Source: an uncultured Mycoplasmataceae bacterium
Lineage (GTDB): Bacteria; Bacillota_I; Bacilli_A; Mycoplasmatales; Mycoplasmoidaceae
NCBI GenBank assembly: GCA_949289925.1
Contig: CASEPW010000078.1
Coordinates: 1 to 11,134, forward strand
Direction: 5' to 3'
Length of the DNA stretch: 11,134 bases
The position numbers were made by a program, and so were the translations under genes. Below are positions 1 through 10,189 of this stretch, piece after piece; the first letter of the stretch is position 1, and each line of letters opens with the position of its first letter. The notes under the pieces were generated by a model. It did not search any database, had not been told where the DNA came from, and saw only the letters and a program-made list of their open reading frames with translations.

Positions 1-144
1 AGAAATAATAATTAAATCACCATTTTTATAATTTTTGTCTATTCATTTTGCAGCCTTTGTAATACCTAAAGAAAGTTCTTTTTCACTAATTAGAACTTTT
101 TTAATTCTAGGATCAATTTTATTTAATATTTTATTACTAGTCAT
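1..144 (-). CDS. hpt: Hypoxanthine phosphoribosyltransferase, N-terminal part (cut by window edge)
   Basis: The first 48 codons of a minus-strand gene start at ATG 144-142 and run off the left edge with no stop. The family joins hypoxanthine or guanine to PRPP to make IMP or GMP in cytoplasmic purine salvage, which mollicutes need because they lack purine synthesis. Seen: a stretch reading DPRIKKVLISEKEL near residues 11-24, closely like the N-terminus of Firmicute Hpt proteins (IxKVLISEEEI), then a helix and GDLIIIS at residues 42-48, the first beta strand that leads into the LKGS loop of the family. The PRPP-binding motif lies beyond the window. One tryptophan (residue 34) is coded by TGA at 43-45. 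The gene lies 63 bases after the 637-residue gene, has a TATAAT-like box upstream and only a weak Shine-Dalgarno. The identification rests on the short N-terminal match, so another purine phosphoribosyltransferase is possible but less likely. Confidence 0.77.
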
Positions 145-207
145 AGATTCTTATTTTATATATTATATATAAAATTGAATGAATATGAATATTTTTTATT
201 AATTTAA
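145..207 (-). promoter_or_regulatory. Possible promoter upstream of hpt
   Basis: The short gap between the preceding stop codon and the hpt start contains a perfect TATAAT on the minus strand (bases 167 to 162), 17 bases before the ATG. I see no clear -35 box, which is common in mollicutes. The ribosome site is weak (AAGAA close to the ATG). No terminator hairpin lies in this gap, so read-through from the upstream gene is also possible. The TA-rich composition makes chance matches likely. Confidence 0.4.
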
Positions 208-2121
208 TTAAGCTTTTTTAACTTTAGATTTTTTTGAAGTATTTTGTTTTTTACTTGGAACTAATTCGTGATTATTAGATTTTGAATTGTTTTTATTATT
301 TATTTTTGTTTTTACAACAATTTCTTTTTTTGTCGAATCAATGTTATTTTGTTCTTGAACATCATGATTAATTTTTTCAATTAAAAAATCATTTTTATCA
401 ACTCATTTAACTTCATATCCTATTTTTTTTAACTCTTCAGTACATTCGTTAACTTTAATAGTCATTCATATTAATAATTGATCCATTTCATCTTTTACAT
501 TAGATATTGGTAATTCTTTTTTGTGTTCAATTTCTTTTTTATTACTTAACAAGATTTTGTTAATTTTATTTAATTCTGCATCAATTAATTTAATTTTTTT
601 ATTTGCTAATTCTTCTATATGATTAACATTTTTTTGTTCATCAACAAAGTCATTAATATCTGTATTAGCAATTAATTCTTTAAATTCATTTGTATCTTTT
701 AATTTAATTGGAGCATCTGATTGTGGATGAATTTTACAAGTAGTAGTTTGTCCTACTTCAGAACTACTAGTTGATTTAATATCGTTTTTTGATATCGATA
801 AATTTGCTTCATTTTTCTCATCAGTAATTAAGCTTGATTTAACTTCATCTAAAGTTTTATCGTTATTTATATTTTCAATTTCTTTAATATCATCACCCAT
901 TTCAGCAATTAAATCAACTTTTTCACTATCAGGTAATAAATTATTTAATTTTTCTATTTCTTCATTAACAAGTGCAATTTTAACTTTTGTTTGTTTAGTT
1001 GTTAATTTCAATTCTTTATTAAGTTTTTCTAATTTTTTAATTAAATCTTTGTTAGATGGTAATGATATTTTTTCTTCCTCTAACTTGATATGTTTGTAGT
1101 ATTTTCTATGTATTTGTTTTGTAGGTTTTAATCTTACATCTGGATTATTATTAGTTGCAAATTCTAAACAAGCATCAACTTTTTGATTTAATTCTTTTCT
1201 AAGTTCTCTAACTTTATTTAAATCATTAATAATATCCAAATATTCATATGGATCAAAACCATATTTTTTATTGTTTTGATATGTTTTAGTAATAACTTCT
1301 TTCTTATCACATCACTCAATTAATTCAACCATTACTTTTCTTAATGGTGAAATTTCTTTTTGTTCAGGTCTATCAATTGCATTTTTAGCTCTCATTGTTG
1401 CTTGTTTTAATAATACTCATTCAAGTAATTTATCCATTTCAATTGAAACACCTTCAGGTGAACGAGGGTCAATTTCTTTTTCTGGAGTTCTATGTTGTTG
1501 AGATTGTTGATTACTCATGTCTTGAGTATTAATAGGTTTTTTAGTTTCTTCTTTATTATTATCTTTACCTAGGATATAATTGATTACTTCTTCAAATCCA
1601 TTTCTTCCAATTGCATATGCTAATGGCTCATAATTAGAAGTATTAAAAGAAATTTCATCCATTGCATTTTTATCATATTTAATATTCATTGAAACAATTT
1701 CATTTAATCAAATTGTTGTTTGTGAAATTTTTCATTCAGCTGATTTAACTTTTCACATATTATCATCTAAATTAAATTTAACAACATAGTTAATTGTGTT
1801 TCATTTTTTTGCAAATGCTAAAAAATCAAAATCTTTAACATTATTAAATAAATAAGAGTAATCCTTACTTGAACTTATATTATAATGAAATCTATCTATT
1901 AACATTTCAGCTGAAATTAATAAGTTTTTATATCAACTAGCATCGTATTGATCATATGATAATGGGAATGTTTTTTGTTTTTGTAAATTAAAAATAGTCT
2001 GAGATAAATAAATGTTGTTAAATAACATATTAGATTCATGGTAAAAATCATCTAATGCATTAATTAATAACATTGAATCTGATGGCACACTTATATTTAA
2101 TTTTTCTTCAATTTTACTCAT
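208..2121 (-). CDS. Soluble coiled-coil protein of unknown function (637 aa)
   Basis: I do not recognise the family. Read with UGA as Trp, one frame runs from ATG 2121-2119 to TAA 210-208; nine in-frame TGA codons (low bases 1933, 1801, 1753, 1732, 1708, 1417, 1312, 466, 403) are all tryptophan. There is no signal peptide or membrane helix, so it is probably cytoplasmic. Visible parts: residues 1-183, a compact-looking region with five Trp between 63 and 138; 185-221, a polar linker rich in Asn, Gln, Lys and Pro; 222-310, helical; about 350-405, Lys/Glu/Leu-rich and likely coiled coil; about 425-480, Ser/Thr/Asp-rich and probably disordered; about 495-585, a second helical block; 600-637, a Lys/Asn/Ser-rich basic tail. 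A motif EMDxLLxWxxxK occurs twice (residues 228-239 and 545-556). An AAGAG ribosome site lies seven bases before the ATG and supports the start. A structural or cytoskeletal role, or nucleic-acid binding by the tail, is conceivable but only inferred. Confidence 0.9.
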
Positions 2122-2160
2122 ATTTTCACTCTTGGGTATTTTTTACAATATATATTAATT
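2122..2160 (-). promoter_or_regulatory. Likely promoter and ribosome site of the 637-aa gene
   Basis: On the minus strand a TATATT box (bases 2152 to 2147) lies 25 bases before the ATG, followed by AAGAG (2133 to 2129), a partial Shine-Dalgarno, seven bases from the start codon. The terminator at 2165-2207 ends just upstream, so this gene needs its own promoter, which strengthens the call. No convincing -35 box is visible, and the assignment is by position and composition. Confidence 0.45.
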
Positions 2161-2164
2161 ATAC

Positions 2165-2207
2165 AAAAAAACAATTAAAAATGCACACCTTATTTCTAAA
2201 GTGTGCA
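2165..2207 (-). terminator. Strong rho-independent terminator, minus strand
   Basis: In minus-strand RNA the bases 2207-2198 (UGCACACUUU) pair with 2191-2182 (AAGGUGUGCA) in a 10-bp stem with one G-U pair and a six-base loop. A U-rich tract follows (five U, then seven U after a short break). On the plus strand the stem has a mismatch in place of the G-U pair and is not followed by a T run, so the minus orientation is favoured. It ends whatever is transcribed leftward from the 2.2-2.7 kb region: either the giant gene's mRNA or a separate small transcript. Confidence 0.83.
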
Positions 2208-2640
2208 CTAAATTGATCAATTTAAATGGTTGTTTTTTTGCAGCTCATGAAAGAGGAGTTATTACATATAAAGGGATAAAACGCAACCAATGGAAATAAA
2301 TCGATAAAATCGTAAATATTCGTTTAATCTTGTTTTATATCATCATGTTTCATTTTCTTCAAATTTATTTTTGATTATGTTCACAATATTAAAGACAACA
2401 AACAATTATCGTATTCATGGTGCAACAGCACAAAGTACCATCACAAAATATTTCAAACTATCCCTTGTATTCAATACTATTACTTATAATTTATTTCAAC
2501 TTGATTTTAAACACCTTTTAAAAGAATCAGTAATTTCAAAATATAGGTATTTGTTATATTCAAGCATCAATAGTAATAATCTTGAATTATCATAAAACAA
2601 TCAAACATATTACTTAACTATTCGAACGTTTTATATTTAA
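2208..2640. other. Unassigned intergenic stretch (possible decayed gene, 3' UTR or small RNA)
   Basis: About 430 bases without a credible gene. Six-frame reading with UGA as Trp gives only short open stretches: a plus-strand frame open from 2308 to 2595 with no ribosome site, and minus-strand pieces of 30-60 codons interrupted by TAA. An inverted pair TGGTTG (2227-2232) and CAACCA (2284-2289) encloses 51 bases. I find no tRNA, RNase P RNA, tmRNA or SRP RNA hallmarks. A strong minus-strand terminator at its left end suggests that the stretch is transcribed leftward. It could be a remnant of a mobile element or gene, but I cannot name one. Confidence 0.4.
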
Positions 2641-2666
2641 TGCAATGAAGTTTTTCAATCACTGCA
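2641..2666 (-). terminator. Weak hairpin downstream of the giant gene
   Basis: In minus-strand RNA the bases 2666-2659 (UGCAGUGA) pair with 2648-2641 (UCAUUGCA), an 8-bp stem with one G-U pair and a 10-base loop, followed by an A/U-rich stretch without a clean U run. It lies about 80 bases after the stop codon of the 2464-residue gene. It could be a weak terminator. A TATAAT on the same strand at 2678-2673 makes it equally possible that this is the 5' hairpin of a short transcript ending at 2165. Confidence 0.35.
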
Positions 2667-2743
2667 CTTATAATTATATATGTTTTTTTTGATGTTTTTT
2701 TCATCATTTTTTTTAAATAATTTATTATTTACTTTTTTCGAAA

Positions 2744-5700
2744 TTATATTTTTTTCTTAAAGATTTTTGGTAATTTAGCTATTAGTAATGCGATTAATAA
2801 ACAGATAGTAATAGTTACTACAATAATTAAGAAAAGTGCAACAATTTTCATTGGTGAAACTTCAGATGATAATGTTGTTTTTAAACCACTTAATTCTATA
2901 ATTATAGGTAAAGGAGTGGAAGAGAATGTACCATTAATATTATCTCAATAATTTGTTACAAATGCATTGAATACAATTTTACCTGAAAGATCATTAGCAG
3001 AATTTGGTTTATAAACTAAATTTTCAATTTTTATTGGATTATATCCTTGATCAACTAAACCATTTTGTTTTAAGATAGTTGGAGAATTTAATGCCATTGT
3101 TATGATTTTGATAAATGACTCTGGTGAAGATGAGATGTTTGAAGCATAAATACTTGAGAAATATTTATTATAAACTTCATCAAATTGATTTATATTAATG
3201 TTTATATAATTGTTATTGATTGAAAAATTTTCACCTGCTATTGTAGAAGATGTTGTAATTGATTTAAATCCAATTAATTTTAAGTTGAAAATTTTATTAT
3301 CATTAACTAACTTACCATTTTGATCATAATATTTATCAATTGAAATAGATGCATTTGCTGTTCCGTCTAAATTATTATAACTATCAATTGATAATAATTG
3401 AATGTTTGCATTTAATGGCAATGTACCATTAAATATTTCTTCTCTCTTCGATAAAATAATTTTATTTAATTCATTAAATGATTCAGCAACATAATCAGAA
3501 GCTAATTTATTAGAACATTCATCAGCAATAGAAATCATTTCGACTATAGAAGTAGAATGTGCTTTTAAAAATCCTCTAAATGTAATTTCTTCTGTTATGA
3601 ATGTTTGATTTTTTTCAACATTACCATGATTATTAAAATAATTAAAGAACGAGAATTTAGCTTTAACAATACCATTAATATTATCACGAGAGATAATTTG
3701 AATACCTTGAATATTTAATGTAGAGAAATCATCAGGTATTGAATTGAAAATGATATTTTTATTATATACAATTACCATTTTTAATTCTTCAAGATTTATT
3801 GTTTCAGCAAATAATGCATTTGAAGAAATAACTGGAGGGAATGAAAGATTAATATTTGTATTTACTTCTGTTGGGATTATTGACTTAAACCCTAATAATG
3901 TTAGTTTAAAATCAGATGAAGAACTTGTTTGTAACTCTCCTATTGTTGAATATCATTTATATAATGTTATATAAATGCATAATTTTCCTGTAAGATTATC
4001 AATATCAGAAATTTCAATATTAATATCATTAACCGAAAGATTCTCAGGTAAAGAATCAAAAATTGTTTCTCTATTTGATCATACATAATTTTTAATAGAT
4101 GTAATATCAGTTAATGATGAAGCTAAAATTTCAGAATAATTTGGAATAAAAATATCAAATATTTTTTGTGTTGTTTGAGAAACATTTTTAAATCCTGAAA
4201 TTGTTAAATTAAAAGATATTTTTTTAGTTGGATCATTTATTAATATAGAATTACTATTATAATATTTTGATAAATAAATTTTTAAAATTAAATGCCCTTT
4301 TATATTATCAAAATTAATATCAGCTAATGTAATATCATTAATAGTAACATTGTTAGGAATATCTTTAAAAATTTCACTAACATTTTGGAAAATAATTTCT
4401 TTTATTTTATTTGTATTCTTAGCAATATCTTGAGCTAAAATTTCATGATACCCAGGCAAGAAAAAAGTTGAGTTAATTAATTCTGTTTTCTTACTATTTT
4501 TAGAAAAACCATAAATAAAGTGGGTTTTTGTTATACTTGTTCCTAAAATTAAGTATCCATTTTCATCATAATAATTAGTATAATTAATAGAAACTTCAAG
4601 CATACCCTCAGAATTGTTAATGCTATCTATACTTTTAAAATTAATATTAGAGATTGAGAAATTAGGTCCTGGATTTTGAATGAATTTATTTTTATTTTTG
4701 TAAATTAATTGAATTATTTCTTGTGGAGATAATGAATATGCTGAAATATGAGATATTGAACCTAATCTAACTGTTTCAATAAAAATAGTAGGGGTAACTG
4801 GCATGAATCCTGTTAGTGTTAAATAAAATTTCTTATTTTCATTAACAATGTCTGCTTTTTCATTAAAATATAAGTTTAATGTTACTTCAACATTCATTTT
4901 TGCTGTTTTGTTATCAATGCTGATAATTTTTACATTAATAATATTATTTTTTGTAAATGTAGTTGGTAATGGTGAAAAGATTTGATTATAGAATAAACTA
5001 ATCAATTCAAAAATTTCATCGGTATTATATTCACTAGCTGTTGCCATTGAAGAAGTTCCAATATTAAATTCACTAACTGCTTGTGTTTTTCCAATTTCTT
5101 TAAAACCTGTAAAATTTATTTCACTAGTTAAAGTGTTTATAGTATCTACTAAACCATTATCTGATCTATAATAATTAGTAATACTAACATTAGCATTTAT
5201 TGATCCTCTTTTATTATCAACATTTTTAATTTCAACATTTCTAATATCATTAATTTTGAAATCACTAGGTAATGAAGGGATGATAGAATCTAGATTAAAG
5301 AAAATTTGTTGTTTTAATTGTAATGATGTATATTCACTAGCAATAATATTTGAAACATTTTTGATTTTAAAACTACTTTTTATAATTGTAGGTTGTGTAT
5401 TACCAAATCCTGAAAAAGTTATTGTGTGCTTTAATGGGTTATCAGTTCCTGCAATATTACCTTCCTCATCATAATATGATGTAATAGAAATCGAAATAGA
5501 TAATCTACCATCTGAATCATTTGGCATTAATGAATTAATAATAATATTTTGTTCATTAAAATTGTCAGGTAATGAGTTAAATATATCATTTTTATTTCTC
5601 ATTATTATACTAATTGCTTCTGCATTATCAACATCAGAAGGTTTTATATTTGAAACATCTAATAAAACTAAATCTGATTTAATTTCTGTTGAAACAATAC

Positions 5701-8700
5701 TTCTAAATCCGTTAATAGTAACATTTCACTCATAAATTTTTGATGTTTGTAATATACCATTATCATCGATATAATTAGTAATACCAACTTTTAAATACAT
5801 AATACCATTTAAATTATCACATTCTTCGACCTCAACTATTCTAATATTAGATGGATTAAAATTACTAGGTAACCCTGAAGTTATTGAAGAAATGTTTTCA
5901 TATATAAAATTACGTAATTCTTGGTTTAAAATAGATGAAGCTAATCTTGTTGAGAAAGGAGAATTAGGTAAAATGTTTATTTCATTTGAAAAAGAAGTTG
6001 CTTTATTAGAAGAAAAATTTTGAATAACTAATCTATCTATTGTTAACGGTTTAATTAATTCTACATTACCTTTTGTATCATAATAATTAATTATCTTTAA
6101 TGATACAGCAATTGATCCTCTTAAATTATCAAAACCTAAAATCTCTAATGATTGGATATCTCTTGCAGAAAAATTAGGAGTTGGATTAACTAAAAATAAT
6201 GGCAATATACTTTTTTCAGTCAAAATAGATGTTATTACAGGTGTTGTTAATTCATTAGGTAATAATTGACTTTTTTCAGGTAAAGTTATTCTTGTATAAA
6301 CTCTAGTTGGATATACTATCTTAAATCCTTCTAATAAAATATTTCCCACTGTTTTTGGTGATGTAATTAAATCTCCTTTGGCATCATAATAATTTGTAAA
6401 TGTTATTTCAATTTCTAATAAACCTTCTAAGTTTAATTGATTATTTGTTATATTAACATTTTGGATTAATACACCTGTATCTGGTTGAGAATCAAAAATA
6501 ATATCCTTATTTTGATTAACAATATCTATAACTTGTTGTTTTTGTAATGTCGATGCTACAACATCTTCATACCTTTGAAGTAAAACATTTTTTTGAACTG
6601 TTGTTTCAGTTATTTGTCTAAAACCTGTTAATAGTAATTTACCACATAATGGTCTAGAAGGATTGGTTTCTTGAATACCTTCACTATTAAAATAATTAGT
6701 AATTTCATATTCAATGGTGATTTCACCAGTTAAATTATTTGGATTTGGTGAAATTGCATTGTCTAATCTAACTATGACATCATCAAGAACATTGAAATTA
6801 GATGGAAAATTTAAAAATATTTGTTTAGTATATTTTTTTAAAATGAATTTTATATCTGTTTCACTTGAAGAATTAGAAGCTAAAATAGTACTATAATTTG
6901 GAACTAAAAATTCATTAATTACAGAAGATGATACTAATTTTTGAAACCCTTTAATAGTAATATCAATTGGTGGTTTATTTCATTGAGTTTGTAAAATACC
7001 ATTTTCATCATAATATCTTTTCAATTTTACATAAACATGTAAAGTTCCTGATTCATTATTATATACAACCTTGTCTGTTGGCTCACCAATTGAATTACAT
7101 ATTATAATATCTTCCATTGGATTTCATTGTTCTGGTTTTGAACCTTGAATCTTAGAATTAATTATTGTTATTAAATCAATTTTATTATTTGCAACTTGAG
7201 AAGCAATATACCCGTTACCAGCTGTTTTAAAATCATCAGGAGATAATATTGTTTCAGTAGTTTTTTTGAAACCTATAAAGGTAAAAGTTCCAAAATCCTT
7301 AAATGTAGTATGTAACTGGCCACTTGCATCATTTCAATAATTCAAACCTAAATTTACCACTAATTCTCCATTAACATTATCAGGAACATAATGTCTTACA
7401 CCATCTGGATAAGTAAATAATATATTATCATCACTAAAGTTTCTAGGTTCACCACGAATAACTGCATGAAGTTTTGACTTTAATAATTTTTCTAAAACAT
7501 CTGTTGGAGAAATTTCAGGTAATGAAACATTTAATATATTTGTATTTATAACTGTTTCATAATTTATCAAAAAATTAACTAATTTAATTTCAAATGGAAA
7601 TGGTTCAGCACCATCTGCAACATTTCTATATTGATTATTTTCATCAAAATATATATCTACAGTACCTGACAATCTAATTTCACCAAATTTATTGTCTCTA
7701 ACTATTTCATTAAAAGTAAAATTAGATTCAGATAATATATTCTTAAATACATTATTTTTTAGCGTTTCAATAATTTGATCATCAGTAAATGAGCTTGTAC
7801 TAATTTCTGATCAATCTTTTGAACCGTATTCAGGCAAATATGAAGTTGGTCCTGGTGATTTTTTAAAGTTCACTATTCTAATTGGTAGTGGGATAAAATT
7901 ATCAGCAGAAGTTTGAAGAGTTAATGAATCATCATAAAATCTAGAAAGTTTTGCATTGAATCTAACCTCACCTCCTGTTGGATCAACAACAAAATTGTCA
8001 ATTATAACATTATCAATTGAAAAATTTTTTGGTGGATTAACAACATTTTCAAAAACTAATTGCTTAGCATCATTTTGACTATATTGTGAAGGATAAATAG
8101 TTCTATTATTATCTAATAAATCATTCGGGATTTCAATTTTAGTTGGGAAAATTTCTTCAAAACCTACAAATGAAATATCACCAAAATTATAAAAATTATT
8201 GCCATCATCTGTATTTGGAACAATAATTAAGAAATCATCTTTTACCTCATTATATTCAAAATATTTATCTAATAAAACAGGAATTGTAATTTTAGGTGGG
8301 TGATTTTCAATTTTTTTCTTATTTAAATCTACACTTGTTTTTCCTCTTTTTGGCAAATTTACTATTGCGTTTGATGAAACAATTTTATTTACTATATTTT
8401 CTTGCAAATCTGGTGTTGATAATCATTCATAGATTGGCACACTTGAATCAATATTTATTTCATTAATAGCAATTTCTGTTGCTGCTGTTACTTTTTCAAA
8501 ACCTGAAATAGTAATTTGGCCAAAATTAGTTTTTTGTTTTACAATTTTTGAATTTCTAAAGAAATTAGATAAATATAAGTCGAATGTTATTAAACCATCT
8601 TTATTTGAATAATTAATGTTTTCTATAAAAATATCATCAATACCAAATTCAGATGTAACATTACCAAAAATTATTTTTCTTTTAATTAAATATTTTAATT

Positions 8701-10138
8701 CATTTAAATATCTATTTTCTGTTGCAATTTGGGCATATATTGCATCATTGTATAAAAATTCATCACTAGTTATTGATATACTATTTACAACTCTAGTATC
8801 TTCAATAGTTTTTCAATTTCCTTGAACAACTTCAGGAACAAGTGAGGCGTTATTATTGAATGAAAAATATTTACCATCATTGTAATTTGTATAATTATTA
8901 ACATCAACTCCAACCCCAGGTATAAATTGATATGTTATTGTTCCTCTATCATCATCTCCAATTAATTTTAACTTTGCACCATAAAATGTAGATGGGATAG
9001 CATTTTCAGCAAAAATTGAAAAATTTGAATTATTAAAATAATTTCTAGAATTTTTTATTTCTTTAATTTTTTCAGATGGTAACATATCACTATTAGATGA
9101 AGTTTTAACTTGAAAATTAAAAACTCTAGTAGATGCTGTTGGTACATATTGACCAAATAATCTAGTTCTTTCTTTTGTTAATGATGAACTAGGTATAGCA
9201 TCTATTATTCCTGAAAAATATGAAACATGTTCAATAGGATCAAAATACATCCCATAATCTAATGCTCTTGGGTTTAATTGAGAATTTGATGTTCCTGATA
9301 AAATATTATCTTGATTTGAATTACCAACAATATTTGCCTTAATGTATGGATTATAATTATAACTAGATTCATTAGATGTATTTGGAACTATGTTTGAAGT
9401 TTTAATAGAATAATTAATCAATACTGGTGAGGGATTTTCTAAATAAATTCTATCAGGAAAATCAGCATTAGGTTTTTTTACCATCATATAATAAAAAAGA
9501 GGCCCATTTACATCTGCTGGTTTAGATAATGCATCTTCTAAAAATGGAGGAGCAGTAATATATGTTTTTCTTAATTCAATCTTATTATTTGAATTTATTA
9601 AATCGTTATATATGTATTCATTTGAATTGTCTTGAGATTTATTAGGTAAGGCATTTTTTTGTTGAATAAATAATGAATTTAAACCATCATTAATATTATT
9701 AGAAAAATTTGGAGTATTACCTCAAAGCGAAAATAATATATTAAGTAAAATGGAGTTTTGATTACCATTAGAAATCATCGAAAATGATGATCCTATTGCA
9801 TTTTCACCAATTGAACCATTTAGTGCTCAATTAATATTTTTATTTTCATCAATTTTGATATTTCCTACAGTACCTTCTGAATTATATGGAACCAAATTAG
9901 ACCTAGCTAATTGAAATTCATTTTTAAAGTCGCTGATATCAGCACCTAAATTTGAAATTTCTATTTCTTCTACAGAAGACAAATCAGAAGGTTTTACATC
10001 TCTACTATTTTTTGCTAAAAAAACTTCATTACTTGATAATGATGATAACAAATAAGACGATGTAATAAAAACAACAACAAATAATGTTGTTGATGCTAGA
10101 AACATTTTTATGAATGATGATTTATTAATTTTTTTCAT
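2744..10138 (-). CDS. Giant repeat-containing surface protein, Lipoprotein_17 (PF04200)-like domains (2464 aa)
   Basis: With UGA as Trp a single frame runs from ATG 10138-10136 to TAA 2746-2744; I read every junction and found no TAA or TAG. Twelve TGA codons are Trp. Layout: residues 12-33 form a hydrophobic N-terminal segment after a Lys-rich start (signal or anchor); there is no cysteine nearby, so it is not a classical lipoprotein. Residues about 40-455 are a unique region rich in Asn and Ser. Residues about 459-2428 hold about 19 tandem domains of roughly 100 residues. Residues 2430-2454 are a membrane helix, and 2455-2464 a Lys-rich tail that should stay inside. The bulk should therefore be displayed outside the cell. 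The domains resemble the lipoprotein-associated domain of mycoplasma variable surface proteins (LPxxF... DNxxGxLxVxI... YYDxNG... GFK). Function is inferred: adhesion, surface coat or host interaction. Only six cysteines occur. The ATG has no Shine-Dalgarno, and a TATAAT box ends seven bases before it, so the mRNA may be nearly leaderless. Confidence 0.93.
2853..8764 (-). repeat. Tandem array of about 19 surface domains (~100 residues each) in the giant protein
   Basis: The units are aligned on a Gly-Phe (or Asn-Phe) landmark near their end. The Phe falls at residues 547, 660, 758, 856, 957, 1065, 1173, 1272, 1375, 1478, 1578, 1679, 1778, 1878, 1983, 2084, 2190, 2291, with Gly-Leu at 2418-2419. 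Most spacings are 98-108 residues. Each unit runs: a helix often beginning with LAS or ASE; IxxSLPxxF; DI followed by a strand; DNxxGxL and alternating hydrophobics; YYDxNGxL; a variable loop; a strand with GFKxIxxTE. Units 10-18 are the most regular. Units 2-6 are degenerate (NF for GF, insertions, loss of the LPxxF motif), and the last unit carries about 25 extra residues. The units differ clearly at protein and DNA level, so this is a diverged array and not a recent expansion. The Lipoprotein_17 match is made by eye from the motif pattern. Confidence 0.85.
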
Positions 10139-10189
10139 TTTTTATATTATATTATATAATATATAAAATTTTAAAAAAATGAGGTATAT
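10139..10189. promoter_or_regulatory. Divergent promoter region between the giant gene and trxB
   Basis: These 51 bases are the only DNA between two divergent genes. Plus strand: TATAAT at 10155-10160, then GAGG at 10181-10184 as ribosome site five bases before the trxB ATG. Minus strand: two overlapping TATAAT boxes (10156-10151 and 10151-10146) directly before the giant gene's ATG, with no Shine-Dalgarno. The -10 elements of both genes overlap, so polymerase binding for one could exclude the other. The TA-rich composition lowers the weight of any single box, but the trxB ribosome site is clear. Confidence 0.6.

Noticed and set aside
2371..2595. Plus-strand open frame of about 74 codons in the spacer
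   Set aside because: No ribosome site, TTG or internal ATG start, no recognisable protein features, and it opposes a probable minus-strand transcript. AT-rich spacers give such frames by chance.
2617..2630. TTCGAAC as a possible tRNA T-loop
   Set aside because: The flanking bases do not form a T-stem, and no acceptor stem or anticodon arm can be built around it.
2853..8764. CRISPR-like or recombining DNA repeats
   Set aside because: The periodicity is at protein level; the units are too diverged in DNA to be CRISPR repeats or recent recombination partners.
3744..8825. Several plus-strand open frames (3744-3974, 5256-5474, 6714-6896, 8616-8825)
   Set aside because: All lie antisense inside the continuous 2464-codon gene, are short, lack ribosome sites and carry no domain signal.
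2744..10138. Seven separate surface-protein genes or a pseudogene with many stop codons
   Set aside because: Every break is a TGA in one unchanged frame, and the neighbouring genes show the same pattern. With UGA as Trp the gene is intact.
10090..10138. Lipoprotein signal peptide on the giant protein
   Set aside because: The hydrophobic segment is present, but no cysteine lies after it, so a lipobox cannot be supported despite the lipoprotein-type repeats.
10129..10180. Phase-variation switch from the A7 tract at the giant gene's start or the TA-rich promoter
   Set aside because: A seven-base tract is ordinary in DNA this AT-rich, and a single sequence cannot show length variation.
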